A stretch of DNA of 64,000 nucleotides from Nitrobacter vulgaris (GCF_031453995.1 NZ_JAVDPZ010000010.1:1-64000), one strand, 5' to 3'; shown: positions 40,573-50,095, numbered from the stretch's first letter. A program made the numbers and translations. Notes: generated from the sequence alone by a model not told the origin.

Positions 40573-41775
40573 TCAAGAGACCGAGACGCGAACGGTCTCG
40601 GTGACGTTGCGCATGTAACCGGCCGGATTCCACGTGGCATCAGACGGCTGCACCTGACCGCCATCGCTGGTCGCGCGCACCTTCAATTCGTGTGGACCGG
40701 CAGTGAGCTTGACCGGAACCTTCCATTCGCGGAACGAGTATTTACCGTAGTTCCGGCCGAGCCGCGCGCTCTTCCAGGTCTTGCCGCCGTCGACTGAAAC
40801 CTCGACATTCTTGACACCCGTGCCGCCATCGAACGCGATTCCCTTCAAAATTTTTCCGCCGCGTCTGAGTTGCGCGCCCTCGGTGACGTTAGTGATGAAG
40901 GAGCGGACATTGAGCCTGTTGATGGGGACCGTCGCTGTCGGCGTGGTGCCCGGTTCGACGCAGGCGCAGGCATTGTCGGGAATGCGATAGGCCGTCTTCA
41001 TCCAGAAATTGTCATAGATGCTGTCGATGACGGTGATCTCATTGAGATGCTTTATCCAGTAGGTGCCGTAATATCCGGGAACGACGAGCCGAAGCGGAAA
41101 GCCGTTGAGAAACGGCAGGTCTCTTCCATTCATCAAATAGGCCAGCATGACCTCGCCGTCGCGTGCGTGATCGACATCAAGCGCCTTGGCAAAATCCGGG
41201 GTCTTGTCGCTGACGGGGCCATCCATGCCCCCGAAAACCACTTGCTTGGCGTCGTGCTGTACGCCGGCTTGATCGAGCAGGGTCTTGAGCGAAACGCCGC
41301 GCCAGCGTGCGTTGCCCATCGCTCCGTGACCGAGCTGGCCGCCTGCGACGCGGGGATTGACGAATCCGCGGCTGTTGCCTGAGCACTGATTGACCGCGAC
41401 GATCTCTGTCTGCTTCATCTTTTTGATGTCCTTAAGCGACAGCTTGAGCGGACGATCAACCTTGCCCTTGATCTCGAGCATGAAGGTGTCGGGATCGATA
41501 TTGAGCGGGATGTCGGCAAGATGATAGCGGACAAAGAAGGCGTCGTTCGGCGTGATGGGGCCTTCGTTGAAAACCGAGAACGGTGTTTCGAGTTGTGGTG
41601 GCCGGCTGGTGATTCCGATCATCGGACGCTTCTGTGGATATTTGACCAGCGGACGTTCGCCGTTGTCGAAGGGCATCGTCACGCTGTCGAGCGCCAAGGC
41701 TTTGAAAGGGGTCAGGCCGATGCTAAGCGTCAGTCCAGCGCCGATGCGTTTCAGCATTTCTCGTCTGTCGAGCAT
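40573..41775 (-). CDS. sorA: Molybdopterin-dependent sulfite dehydrogenase catalytic subunit (SorA-like)
   Basis: A 400-residue periplasmic enzyme that oxidises sulfite to sulfate. The N-terminus has a Tat-type signal (LDRREMLKRIGAGLTLSIG, cut near ALA). The Mo-cofactor domain shows PNDAFFVRYHLADIP, the molybdenum-ligand Cys in AVNQCSGNSRGFVNP, and GARWRGVSL-type NARWRGVSLKTLLDQAG. A C-terminal Ig-like dimerisation domain follows (GIAFDGGTGVKNVEVSVDGG, then WNPAGYMRN). GGAGGAA precedes the ATG at 41775; an earlier in-frame ATG at 41802 is less likely. It is paired with sorB, which supports sulfite rather than another oxyanion as substrate. Confidence 0.88.
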   Translation of the reverse strand: MLDRREMLKRIGAGLTLSIGLTPFKALALDSVTMPFDNGERPLVKYPQKRPMIGITSRPPQLETPFSVFNEGPITPNDAFFVRYHLADIPLNIDPDTFMLEIKGKVDRPLKLSLKDIKKMKQTEIVAVNQCSGNSRGFVNPRVAGGQLGHGAMGNARWRGVSLKTLLDQAGVQHDAKQVVFGGMDGPVSDKTPDFAKALDVDHARDGEVMLAYLMNGRDLPFLNGFPLRLVVPGYYGTYWIKHLNEITVIDSIYDNFWMKTAYRIPDNACACVEPGTTPTATVPINRLNVRSFITNVTEGAQLRRGGKILKGIAFDGGTGVKNVEVSVDGGKTWKSARLGRNYGKYSFREWKVPVKLTAGPHELKVRATSDGGQVQPSDATWNPAGYMRNVTETVRVSVS

Positions 41776-41953
41776 TGGCTTCCTCCGAAGCTTTATTGAC
41801 ATGGCCCGTCATCACGGATCACAGTTCTGCAAGTTTGTCACCGGACAGCGGCAAGTCAATCGACGAGTTCCGAATATGCCGTTCGATGCGATCGATGGAT
41901 CGGATCGCGAGATTTTGATGCGGCGGCATGACAACAGCCCGTTGCTCTCAACG

Positions 41954-41989
41954 CAAAAAACCCCGGCCGCTGGGCGGCCGGAGCTTTTT
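41954..41989 (-). terminator. Bidirectional intrinsic terminator
   Basis: A 10-bp GC-rich stem (41961-41970 with 41974-41983) with a 3-base loop is flanked by aaaaaa on the left and cttttt on the right. On the minus strand it ends in TTTTTT and serves the small secreted protein gene at 42010. Confidence 0.85.
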
Positions 41990-42009
41990 GACCGGACAGG
42001 AAGGTGCGA

Positions 42010-42270
42010 TCAGTCGCAGACGTTGATGGTCCGCAGGCGGAAGCCGAACGGGGTCGGCACGCGGCGCACGACGTAGCAGCCGTCGTCGTAACCGCCGATA
42101 TAGGCAACGCCGAAACCGTGGCCGAAATGGCCGTGGCCGAAGTGGTGGCCGTGATGCCATCCACCGTATCCTCCGCCATGCCAACCGTGAGCCGAAGCGG
42201 CGGTCGGAGGCAGCGCCATCGCGCTGAGGGATGCTGCGGCAACAAGCCCGAGAGCAATCTTACGAAACAT
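42010..42270 (-). CDS. Small secreted Gly/His-rich protein
   Basis: An 86-residue exported protein. A signal peptide (FRKIALGLVAAASLSAMALP, cut near ASA) leads to a His/Gly-rich stretch (HGWHGGGYGGWHHGHHFGHG), then GFGVAYIGGYDDGCYVVRRV with two cysteines (GCYVV and NVCD). Proteins of this form are frequent in Bradyrhizobium relatives. The histidine run suggests metal binding, which is inference only. It has its own strong terminator, so it is probably well expressed as a single gene. Confidence 0.82.
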   Translation of the reverse strand: MFRKIALGLVAAASLSAMALPPTAASAHGWHGGGYGGWHHGHHFGHGHFGHGFGVAYIGGYDDGCYVVRRVPTPFGFRLRTINVCD

Positions 42271-42602
42271 GGTCGTTCTCCTTTTAGATGAAGCGTGGGA
42301 TGCGCGGGTTTCAGGTTCAAAGCGATTTTCAGTTTCCAGTTGCGGGCTCTTGCTTGGTCTCGCTCTTGCCCGTCGCAAGTTCGTCGCTTGCTTTGAAAAG
42401 GCGGTTCGAAGAATCCGGCCGACATTTTTCTGAATGGACGTTCAGACAAGTGGGGTTTCGAGCCCTATGCGTGTGCGAAATCTCACACGGTGCGAATGCC
42501 GCTGAAAAATATGCGTGAACCAAGCGGCGACGGGCCGACCTCGCCCTAGATTGACACCGAGGACCGGGTGGTCAAGAAACGCGAGGAAGCTGCCGGAGAA
42601 CC

Positions 42603-44276
42603 ATGCGAGGACGCGCGACAGGTGTAATCCTCGACATCCAGATGACAATCGCACAGTCCGATAAACCCGCGTTGCCACCGGAGCGTCCCGCGCTTTCGTC
42701 GCTGCTTTGGGTCGCGGCATTGATCGCTGTGATGACCGCGATGAGATGCGTCTTTGCCGGCACGCTGGATCTGCGCACTGACGAGGCCTATTACTGGACC
42801 TGGTCGAAGGAAAGCGCGCTGTCCTTCCTCGATCATCCTCCGATGATTGCGTGGTTCATTCGTTTCGGTACCGCGATTTTCGGCGATACAAATTTCGGCG
42901 TCAGGTTTGCCGGGCTGCTGGCGATGCCGATCTCACAATTGCTGCTTGCCGACATCGTTCGCCGAGTCACGCACGACATCCGTGCCGCCATGCTGGCGGT
43001 TCTGATGATGGAAGCGGCGCTGTACTACGGCCTGCTAATGGCGAAGGTCGCGCCCGACATTGCGCTGATTCCGTTTGAACTGGCGATGGTCTGGTCGCTG
43101 GTGAGGCTCACGGAGAGCGGCGACGCGCGCTGGTGGCTCGCGGCCGGTGTTTTCGGGGGGCTCTCGCTGCTGTCGAAGCTGACTGCTTTGATGCTGATTC
43201 CCGCCATTGCCGCCTTCATCCTCGTGCCGGACTGGCGTTGGCGCTGGCTACGCAGTCCGTACCCATGGACCGCGGCGTTGATTGCCGTTGCGGTGTTCTC
43301 ACCGGTCCTGATTTGGAACGGGATGCACGACTGGGCCTCGTTCAGGTTTCAGTTCGTTCGTGCGACGTCGGCACATGATCTTACACTTCGCACGCTCGGC
43401 GATTACATCGGCCTTCAGTTCGGTCAGGTCGGACCGATCCTGCTGCCTGTGGTGCTGTTCGCGGTAGGCGTCACGGCATGGCGTGGCTACCGGCATCGCG
43501 ATCCCGTCGCCGTGCTGTTGTCTACCGCCGTACTCGTACCGTTCGGGTATTTTCTCTGGAAATCGCTGACGCTTCGGGTCGGCGACACCTGGCCGATGTT
43601 CATCTGGCCGTTGGGTTTCGCGGCGGCGGCGATCGACATTGCAATGCGACGGCGCGAAAACTGGCCGGCGTGGATGCTGAAATGGTCAACGTTCTGGGCC
43701 AACGCCGCGATTGTGTCGGGTCTCTGTCTCGTCGTCGCGATCTTTCTTTATTACACCGTCAGTCCGTGGAATTTCATCGGCAAGACCGATCCGATCGGCG
43801 GTGAGGCGGGATTCGCGCAGGTCGCGAGCCGCGCTGAAAGCGAAATGCAAAACTCCGGTGCAACCTGGATCGCAACAGTCGACTACCGCGTTTATGCGAT
43901 GCTGCGCTGGTATCTCAGGGATCGCGTGCCGGTGATCCAGATCAATGAGCGCAGTCGTTTCTTAGGCTTTCGGGATCCGGGTTGCGACATGATTGCCGGG
44001 CATGCCGGGCTCTATGTCGCCCGGGAGCCGGATGATGCCTCGATTCTGGCCTCGACCGCGGCGGTGCTCACGCCCCTCGGTCAGGTTCAACGGACCTGGC
44101 GTGGACGGGTCATGGACACCTATGTGCTGGAAAAGCTGACGGGCTGGACGCCCGATCTCTCGCCGCCGCCGGCCTCGCCGTTTTACAAATGGCGACAACT
44201 AGCCGAGGGCGGGGCAGTTTGCCGTCTAGGGTCTATTTCAACAGGAGCGAATCAGACTCTAGCCGCATCCTTGTGA
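42603..44276 (+). CDS. GT39-family membrane glycosyltransferase (ArnT/PMT-like)
   Basis: A 557-residue inner-membrane protein. The N-terminal loop has the catalytic-type acidic motif DLRTDEAYYWTWSKE, then LSFLDHPPMIAWFIRFGT, characteristic of dolichyl/undecaprenyl-phosphate sugar transferases acting on the periplasmic side. About ten hydrophobic helices follow (SSLLWVAALIAVMTAMRCVF, LTALMLIPAIAAFILVP, WTAALIAVAVFSPVLIW, ILLPVVLFAVGVTAW). The C-terminal third is a soluble periplasmic domain. GGAG lies before the ATG at 42603; MTIAQS at 42642 is an alternative start. The acceptor (lipid A, glycan or protein) is not predictable. Confidence 0.85.
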   Translation: MRGRATGVILDIQMTIAQSDKPALPPERPALSSLLWVAALIAVMTAMRCVFAGTLDLRTDEAYYWTWSKESALSFLDHPPMIAWFIRFGTAIFGDTNFGVRFAGLLAMPISQLLLADIVRRVTHDIRAAMLAVLMMEAALYYGLLMAKVAPDIALIPFELAMVWSLVRLTESGDARWWLAAGVFGGLSLLSKLTALMLIPAIAAFILVPDWRWRWLRSPYPWTAALIAVAVFSPVLIWNGMHDWASFRFQFVRATSAHDLTLRTLGDYIGLQFGQVGPILLPVVLFAVGVTAWRGYRHRDPVAVLLSTAVLVPFGYFLWKSLTLRVGDTWPMFIWPLGFAAAAIDIAMRRRENWPAWMLKWSTFWANAAIVSGLCLVVAIFLYYTVSPWNFIGKTDPIGGEAGFAQVASRAESEMQNSGATWIATVDYRVYAMLRWYLRDRVPVIQINERSRFLGFRDPGCDMIAGHAGLYVAREPDDASILASTAAVLTPLGQVQRTWRGRVMDTYVLEKLTGWTPDLSPPPASPFYKWRQLAEGGAVCRLGSISTGANQTLAASL

Positions 44277-44331
44277 GAGAGGATGATTTTATCCGAAAAC
44301 CGGTACTCACTTTTGCGGAATACGCGCTAAC
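44277..44331 (+). repeat. Dispersed intergenic repeat, family 2 (copy 2)
   Basis: aggatgattttatccgaaaa, ccggtactcacttttgcgga and atacgcgct form the unit, which includes a small GGAT/ATCC hairpin. It fills the gap between two convergent genes and resembles the region at 34548-34615. Confidence 0.55.
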
Positions 44332-45378
44332 TCAGTTGCCGCCGTCTCGCTTGCGCAACAGATCTTTTACAAGGTCGCCGAGCGCGGGCCGCGGCAGCGC
44401 CGTGAACGGCATCGGCCGGGTAACGTCGATCGCCGCCAGCCCGAGACGGGCGGTCAGCAATCCATTGAGGACGCCTTCGCCCAAACGCGTCGACAGTTTC
44501 GCGGCGATGCCCTGGCCGAGCATTTGCTGGATCAGCGTGTCACTCGCCGCCATGCCGCCGGTGATTGCCAGATGCGCGATGACGTGGCGCATCAGGCGGA
44601 TCATCCCGAGCGTACCTGGCCTTCCGCCATACAGACGCGCAAGCTGCCGCACCAGCCGCATCGCTGCGGCGAATACGAACAGCACATCCACGACGGCGCG
44701 AGGGCTGACCGCGGTGACGATCGACACACGCTGCGCTGCCACTGATACGAGTCGGCGCGCCTCTTGGTCCAGCGGAGCCATCAGTTCGCGTTCGGCGAGC
44801 CGCACCAGATCGGCGCCGTCGATGATGTCAGTGCTATGGCTCCGCAACGTTGCTCGTGCCCGGGCCAGGTGCGGATCGTTGTGGGCGAGTTTCACCAGAT
44901 CGTGCACGACCGCGTCGGCTTCCTTGCGATTGTCAGCCGCGATTGCGGCCAGCGCTCGCCGATGCAGATTCTCGATGGTGGCGAGACGGGTAAGACCCGC
45001 GATCTCGCGGGCCGCGATGGCAATCGACGCGATGACAAACAGCGCCGCCAGCATCAGCCCGAGGAAACCAAGCCCCTCGCTGCGTGCAAACAGGTCGCCG
45101 ACCAGATCGATAGCGCCGATTACGGTGCCGAGCAGGATGAACCCGGCCAATGACGACCAGAACAATGCCCCCCAACGAAATCCCTTCCGCGCCGGAACCG
45201 GAGGCATCTCCGCCGGTTCCGGGAGGAGTACGGGCTCCGGCTCGGGTTCCGCTTCCGGCGTGATGCTGATGCTGCCGCGAGCAACCCGGCTCGCGGCCTC
45301 GTCGTGTTCCAGGACCACGACGAGCGGATCGTCGAGCTTGAATGTGACGGGACGACGCAGGCCGGAACGCTCACTCAT
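44332..45378 (-). CDS. YcjF/TIGR01620-family membrane protein (DUF697-like)
   Basis: A 348-residue protein with two central helices (GALFWSSLAGFILLGTVIGA and GFLGLMLAALFVIASIAIAA) and a C-terminal domain with a glycine-rich hydrophobic segment (LAITGGMAASDTLIQQMLG). The N-terminus has a DDPLVVVLEHDE segment typical of the family. Proteins of this type are encoded next to the YcjX GTPase, as here: its ATG overlaps the YcjX stop by four bases. In E. coli the pair belongs to the phage-shock-associated ycj genes; the role in this organism is unknown. Confidence 0.85.
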   Translation of the reverse strand: MSERSGLRRPVTFKLDDPLVVVLEHDEAASRVARGSISITPEAEPEPEPVLLPEPAEMPPVPARKGFRWGALFWSSLAGFILLGTVIGAIDLVGDLFARSEGLGFLGLMLAALFVIASIAIAAREIAGLTRLATIENLHRRALAAIAADNRKEADAVVHDLVKLAHNDPHLARARATLRSHSTDIIDGADLVRLAERELMAPLDQEARRLVSVAAQRVSIVTAVSPRAVVDVLFVFAAAMRLVRQLARLYGGRPGTLGMIRLMRHVIAHLAITGGMAASDTLIQQMLGQGIAAKLSTRLGEGVLNGLLTARLGLAAIDVTRPMPFTALPRPALGDLVKDLLRKRDGGN

Positions 45379-46844
45379 TGCAGTCGGTCTCCGATTAGGA
45401 ACTGGAGCGCCCGGTCGAGGCGGATATGGGGCAGCGACGGTTCGCCAGTTCCTTCGTTTTGGAGGCGCGGGGGACGAAAGCGCAGAAAACGAAAGTCGGC
45501 CTGATCCATAGCGGATGTCGACAGCCCGCGGAAAGCGCCGTTTCCGCTGAAAAGTTCCTTGACATCCTCAGGCAGGTCTCCGGGGAATGTTGCGACTTCG
45601 GTGTTGCCGTCGAAGGTCTCGCCATTGGCGGCTTCGCCGGCAAGGGGCGTGCCGAGTATGGACGGCAGTTTCTCGCGACCGCATCGCACCTGCGCCTCGC
45701 GCGTGGCGCGGACCGCGGCCAAGGCGACGACATCAATGGCGGCGCCGGCGACTTCGGCCCGCGAGGCGGCGCGTTCCACAATGCGCCGAAGGATCGCCTC
45801 AAGCCGGTCATGACTGGTGTGATGCAAGTGGTCGGCCTTGGTAGCGGCGAACAGGATGCGATCAATCCGCGGCCGCAATAGTGTACTGAGTAACGTGCTG
45901 CGGCCGACGCGATAGCAATCGAGAATTCCGGCAAGCGCCGCTTCGAGATCATATAAGGCTTCCGGTCCCGAATTGAAGGCGGCGAGTGTATCGACCAGCA
46001 CAATCTGGCGGTCGAGCCGCGAAAAGTGATCGCGGAAAAACGGCCGCACCACGAGATCCTTATAGGCCTCGTATCGCCGCCGCATCATCGTCCAAAGCGA
46101 TCCATCAATCGGGATTCCGCCGGAGGGCAAATCAAGCGGCGCGAAAGTGAGCGCGGGCGAGCCTGCAAGGTTGCCCGGCATCAGGAAACGGCCGGGCGGC
46201 AGCAGGCTCATGGCGAAACGTTCGTCCCGACACGCGCGAAGGTAGTCGGTGAACAGCCGGGCGGCGGCGAGTGTCGCCTGTTCATCCTCGCGGGCCGAGG
46301 GCCGCAGCGTTGCGAGATGATCGTGCCATGCGTGTGCGAGGCGCGCCCGTGGCTGTTGCCGCGATAGCGCCAAGCTCTCTGCCGACCACTGTTCATAACT
46401 CTTATCGAGCAGCGGCAGATCGAGCAGCCATTCTCCGGGGTAGTCGACAATATCCAGCGTCAGCGTTTGGTCCAAACCATTCTGCCGCTGATAGCCGATT
46501 ACGAGCCGCAATTCGCTGATGTCGACCGTCGAGCTTGGCCAGCGCCGCTCCGTGATCAGGGTGTTGACGTGATGTTCATAGCTAAATCGCGGTACGGCGT
46601 CGTCCGGTTGCGGGGCAAGCTGCGCGCGGGCGATTCGACCGCTGGCGAGAGATTCAAAAACCGGAAACCGGCCGCCACGCGACAGACCGTGCACAAGCGC
46701 CGTGATGAACACGGTTTTGCCAGCGCGTGACAGGCCTGTCACGCCGAGCCTGATCGTCGGGTTGAAGAAGTTTTCGCCGTAGTCCAGCAGCGCGCGTGCC
46801 GAGAGGCGCGCTCCTTCAAAGATATCGGAAAAGCTGGCGGCCAT
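45375..46844 (-). CDS. YcjX-family P-loop GTPase-like protein (DUF463)
   Basis: A 489-residue predicted GTPase. The P-loop region reads RLGVTGLSRAGKTVFITALV (G-x-x-x-x-G-K-T). The body contains LDIVDYPGEWLLDLPLL (switch II DxxG-like), SYEQWSAESLAL, PLDLPSGGIPIDGSLW and ILFAATKADHLHH (TKAD specificity motif). MAASFSDIFEG at 46844 is the likely start; the open frame extends 39 bases further upstream. It overlaps its YcjF-like partner, so the two proteins are probably made in a fixed ratio and act together at the membrane. Confidence 0.88.
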   Translation of the reverse strand: MAASFSDIFEGARLSARALLDYGENFFNPTIRLGVTGLSRAGKTVFITALVHGLSRGGRFPVFESLASGRIARAQLAPQPDDAVPRFSYEHHVNTLITERRWPSSTVDISELRLVIGYQRQNGLDQTLTLDIVDYPGEWLLDLPLLDKSYEQWSAESLALSRQQPRARLAHAWHDHLATLRPSAREDEQATLAAARLFTDYLRACRDERFAMSLLPPGRFLMPGNLAGSPALTFAPLDLPSGGIPIDGSLWTMMRRRYEAYKDLVVRPFFRDHFSRLDRQIVLVDTLAAFNSGPEALYDLEAALAGILDCYRVGRSTLLSTLLRPRIDRILFAATKADHLHHTSHDRLEAILRRIVERAASRAEVAGAAIDVVALAAVRATREAQVRCGREKLPSILGTPLAGEAANGETFDGNTEVATFPGDLPEDVKELFSGNGAFRGLSTSAMDQADFRFLRFRPPRLQNEGTGEPSLPHIRLDRALQFLIGDRLQ

Positions 46845-47324
46845 ATTGATGTGATGTCGGTGATGAAGCCTGCAATGGCGCACCTATGGTTCGTGGCAAC
46901 CGGAAAGTGGCGACTGCCGAGCCTGAATCAAGTTCCGTATCCAAGTGAGATGTACATTAATTAGGTTGAGGCTTCGTTGACCCGCGGCTGCTCTACGGCT
47001 GCGGCGTGATCTTCAGAACTTGGCGGAGCCTGTCTTATATGGGCTGTGATCGACCTCGTCCTGGCCTGTGCGTCTTATGCGCGAGTGGAACGACGCGGAC
47101 GACTCCTCGAAATGGTCGCGGTTCGCTCCGGGAATCTTGCGCCGCTAACGGTTGGCGCGCGTTTGCTGTTCATACGAGCGCAACATCGACGATCTCGGGC
47201 ATGAATTTACCACTTCGGCTGGCTGTCTGTTCCGTTTTCGTAAAATTTTCTCTCCCTCCAGTTGTGTAAAAGAAGTTTAACTACTCGCGTAGATTGTATT
47301 TGCGAGCATTTGGGGACGACAATC
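46845..47324. other. Gene-free region before the chemoreceptor
   Basis: About 480 bases. Frames on both strands contain peptide-like segments but none matches a family I know, and no repeat was identified. It should hold the chemoreceptor promoter and possibly a decayed gene around 47010-47210. Confidence 0.35.
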
Positions 47325-48806
47325 ATGAGCTTTCTACCGGCATCTCGCGATGCGAACGCGAAACTCGACGCGCTGAGCAGATCTCAGGCTATCATCGAGT
47401 TCAATCTCGACGGAACGGTCATCACCGCGAATGCGAATTTTCTCAATGCGATGGGATATACGCTCGAGGAAATCCGCGGCAAGCATCACGGCATGTTCGT
47501 CGACAAGGAACGTCGTGACAATGCTGAATATCGCGAATTTTGGGATTCGCTGCGTCGCGGCGAATATCAGGCGCGAGAGTTTAAGCGAGTCGCCAAGGGC
47601 GGGCGAACGGTGTGGATTCAGGCTTCCTACAATCCTCTGATGAACGCGCGAGGCAAGCCTTACAAGGTCGTCAAGTTTGCGACCGACATCACGATGCAGA
47701 GGCTGCGCAATGCCGATTATGAAGGTCAGCTGAAGGCGATCCACAAGTCGCAGGCCGTGATCGAATTCAATCCTGACGGCAGTATTATCACAGCGAACGA
47801 CAATTTCCTTAAGACGGTTGGTTACAGTCTGGACGAGATCCAGGGCCACCATCACCGGATGTTCGTCGAGCCGGACGAGCGAGACAGCGTGGCTTATCAG
47901 GTTTTTTGGGACATGCTCCGGCGCGGTGAATATCAGGCCGCCGAGTACAAACGAATTGGAAAAGGCGGCCGGGCGGTCTGGATCCAAGCATCCTACAACC
48001 CAATCCAGGATTCGGAGGGGGCAGTCATGAAGGTGGTCAAGTTTGCGACCGATGTGACGGCTCAAGTCCAAGACCGTATGCGTCGTACGGATTTGCAGAA
48101 ATCCATCGATACGGACCTCGGTCAGATCACTGAATCCGTTGCCGCGACGTCGCGGCGCGTTAGCTCGGCCGCCGATGCGTCCACGCAAGCGTCCGCCAAC
48201 ATGCAGGCTGTCGCGGCTGGCGCCGAAGAACTCGCGGCGTCGGTCGGCGAGATCAGTCGCCAGGCAGCGGACGCGCTTGCTATCTCCCAGCAGGCGGTCA
48301 CCCAGGCGAACGAGACCGGCACCATCGTTGCCGGGCTTGCGACCGCCGCGCAGAAAATCGGCGACGTCATCAAGCTGATCAACAGCATTGCCGAGCAGAC
48401 CAATCTGCTGGCGCTCAACGCCACGATCGAAGCGGCCCGCGCAGGCGAGGCCGGTCGAGGTTTTGCGGTGGTTGCGTCGGAAGTGAAGAGCCTGGCATCA
48501 CAAACCGCCAAGGCGACAGAGGAAATCAGCGGTCAGGTTGCCGAAGTGCAAAACACCACCGGAAGCGCGGTGGGCGTCATCGAGGCCATCACCCAGACCA
48601 TATCGCGGATCAACGAAATATCTGCGGCCATCGCTGCGTCGGTCGAGGAGCAGGCGTCTGTGACGCAAAGTATCTCATCTAATATGCAGGTCGCTGCCAA
48701 GAGCGTTGCCGATATCACGGCAAGCATGAGCGAGATAGCCGACGTCACGCAGTCCGTCGACGCCGCAACCCGCAAAGTCAAGGACGCATCTCGCGCGGTG
48801 GCGTAA
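47325..48806 (+). CDS. Soluble methyl-accepting chemotaxis protein with two PAS domains
   Basis: A 493-residue receptor without any membrane helix. Two tandem PAS domains cover about 15-125 and 135-250 and are clearly duplicates: both have the SQA-IEFN opening, the R-GEYQA segment and the WIQASYNP core. The signalling coiled coil follows, with the conserved hairpin IAEQTNLLALNATIEAARAG and EAGRGFAVVASEVKSLASQT. The ATG at 47325 is chosen for position. A cytoplasmic double-PAS receptor (BdlA/Aer2-like) suggests sensing of redox, oxygen or energy state. No che genes are in the window. Confidence 0.92.
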   Translation: MSFLPASRDANAKLDALSRSQAIIEFNLDGTVITANANFLNAMGYTLEEIRGKHHGMFVDKERRDNAEYREFWDSLRRGEYQAREFKRVAKGGRTVWIQASYNPLMNARGKPYKVVKFATDITMQRLRNADYEGQLKAIHKSQAVIEFNPDGSIITANDNFLKTVGYSLDEIQGHHHRMFVEPDERDSVAYQVFWDMLRRGEYQAAEYKRIGKGGRAVWIQASYNPIQDSEGAVMKVVKFATDVTAQVQDRMRRTDLQKSIDTDLGQITESVAATSRRVSSAADASTQASANMQAVAAGAEELAASVGEISRQAADALAISQQAVTQANETGTIVAGLATAAQKIGDVIKLINSIAEQTNLLALNATIEAARAGEAGRGFAVVASEVKSLASQTAKATEEISGQVAEVQNTTGSAVGVIEAITQTISRINEISAAIAASVEEQASVTQSISSNMQVAAKSVADITASMSEIADVTQSVDAATRKVKDASRAVA

Positions 48807-48919
48807 GCGTTGGTATAGAGGCCGTTGCGCCGGCTCTTCTCTCCGTCATCTCGCCATGGCATGGTTGCTTCCGGGACGGTACGCGATCGGTCTCCGGTCG
48901 CGCCTGCGGGAGACTTCGC

Positions 48920-50095
48920 GTGGCCATTTCCAATAGTCCTGGTAATTTCGATTTCGGTCTCGGCGAAACCGCCGATGCAATCCGCGAGATGGTCCGTGAT
49001 TTTTCCGCGAACGAGATCGCGCCGGGTGCTGCCGAGATCGACAGGTCCAACCAGTTCCCGCGCGATCTCTGGCCGAAGCTCGGCGCACTCGGTCTTCACG
49101 GGATTACCGTCGAGGAAGATTATGGTGGCGCCGGTCTCGGTTACCTCGAACACTGCATTGCAATGGAGGAAATCTCACGCGGTTCGGCTTCGGTCGGATT
49201 GTCTTATGGTGCTCACTCTAATCTCTGCATCAATCAATTGCGCCGCAATGGCAGCGAAACGCAGAAGCGAAAATATCTGCCGAAGCTGATTTCCGGCGAG
49301 AATGTTGGCGCGCTGGCAATGTCCGAGCCGGACGCTGGTTCGGACGTGGTCTCAATGAGGACGCGTGCTGACAGGAAAGGTGACCACTACGTTCTTAATG
49401 GCAGCAAGATGTGGATCACCAACGGGACGCTCGCGGAAACGCTGGTGGTCTACGCCAAGACCGACGCCGCGGCGGGCGCACGAAGCATCACCGCCTTTAT
49501 CGTTGAGAAAGGCATGAATGGATTCTCAACTGCACAGAAGCTCGATAAGCTCGGTATGCGCGGCTCCGATACCTGTGAACTGGTGTTCGAGGATTGCGAG
49601 GTGCCAGAGGAAAACGTCCTCGGTGAAGCCGGCTGCGGCGTCAATGTCCTGATGTCCGGTCTCGATTACGAGCGCGCCGTGCTCGCTGCCGGTCCGCTCG
49701 GCATCATGCAGGCTTGCATGGATGTCGTGATGCCGTATGTGCACGAGCGTAAGCAATTCGGGCAGCCGATCGGCAGCTTCCAGCTCGTTCAAGGCAAGGT
49801 TGCTGACATGTATGTCACCATGAATGCGTCCCGCGCCTATGTCTATGCGGTGGCAAAGGCGTGCGATCGCGGCGAGATCACGCGCGAGGACGCGGCAGGA
49901 GCGATCCTTTACTCCGCGGAGAAGGCGACGCAATGCGCGCTGGATGCGATCCAGTTGCTGGGCGGGAATGGTTACATCAACGACTATCCGGCCGGCCGCC
50001 TGCTGCGCGATGCCAAGCTCTATGAAATCGGCGCCGGCACGAGCGAAATCCGCCGCATGCTGATTGGTCGCGAGCTATTTGAGAAGAGCGCCTAG
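48920..50095 (+). CDS. ivd: Isovaleryl-CoA dehydrogenase
   Basis: FAD-dependent acyl-CoA dehydrogenase of leucine breakdown. Starting at a GTG, it shows EDYGGAGLGYLEHCIAMEEI, LAMSEPDAGSDVVSMRTRAD, KMWITNGTLAETLVVYAKTD, and GLDYERAVLAAGPLGIMQAC. In isovaleryl-CoA dehydrogenases the catalytic Glu occupies this last position (xxYER/LER), unlike other acyl-CoA dehydrogenases with the base near the C-terminus, which supports the assignment. It ends DAKLYEIGAGTSEIRRMLIG. The 391-residue length is typical. No methylcrotonyl-CoA carboxylase genes are adjacent. Confidence 0.9.
   Translation: MAISNSPGNFDFGLGETADAIREMVRDFSANEIAPGAAEIDRSNQFPRDLWPKLGALGLHGITVEEDYGGAGLGYLEHCIAMEEISRGSASVGLSYGAHSNLCINQLRRNGSETQKRKYLPKLISGENVGALAMSEPDAGSDVVSMRTRADRKGDHYVLNGSKMWITNGTLAETLVVYAKTDAAAGARSITAFIVEKGMNGFSTAQKLDKLGMRGSDTCELVFEDCEVPEENVLGEAGCGVNVLMSGLDYERAVLAAGPLGIMQACMDVVMPYVHERKQFGQPIGSFQLVQGKVADMYVTMNASRAYVYAVAKACDRGEITREDAAGAILYSAEKATQCALDAIQLLGGNGYINDYPAGRLLRDAKLYEIGAGTSEIRRMLIGRELFEKSA

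Noticed and set aside
44189..45511. 440-codon plus-strand open frame
   Set aside because: Antisense to the YcjF-like gene, Ser/Arg-rich, no ribosome site.
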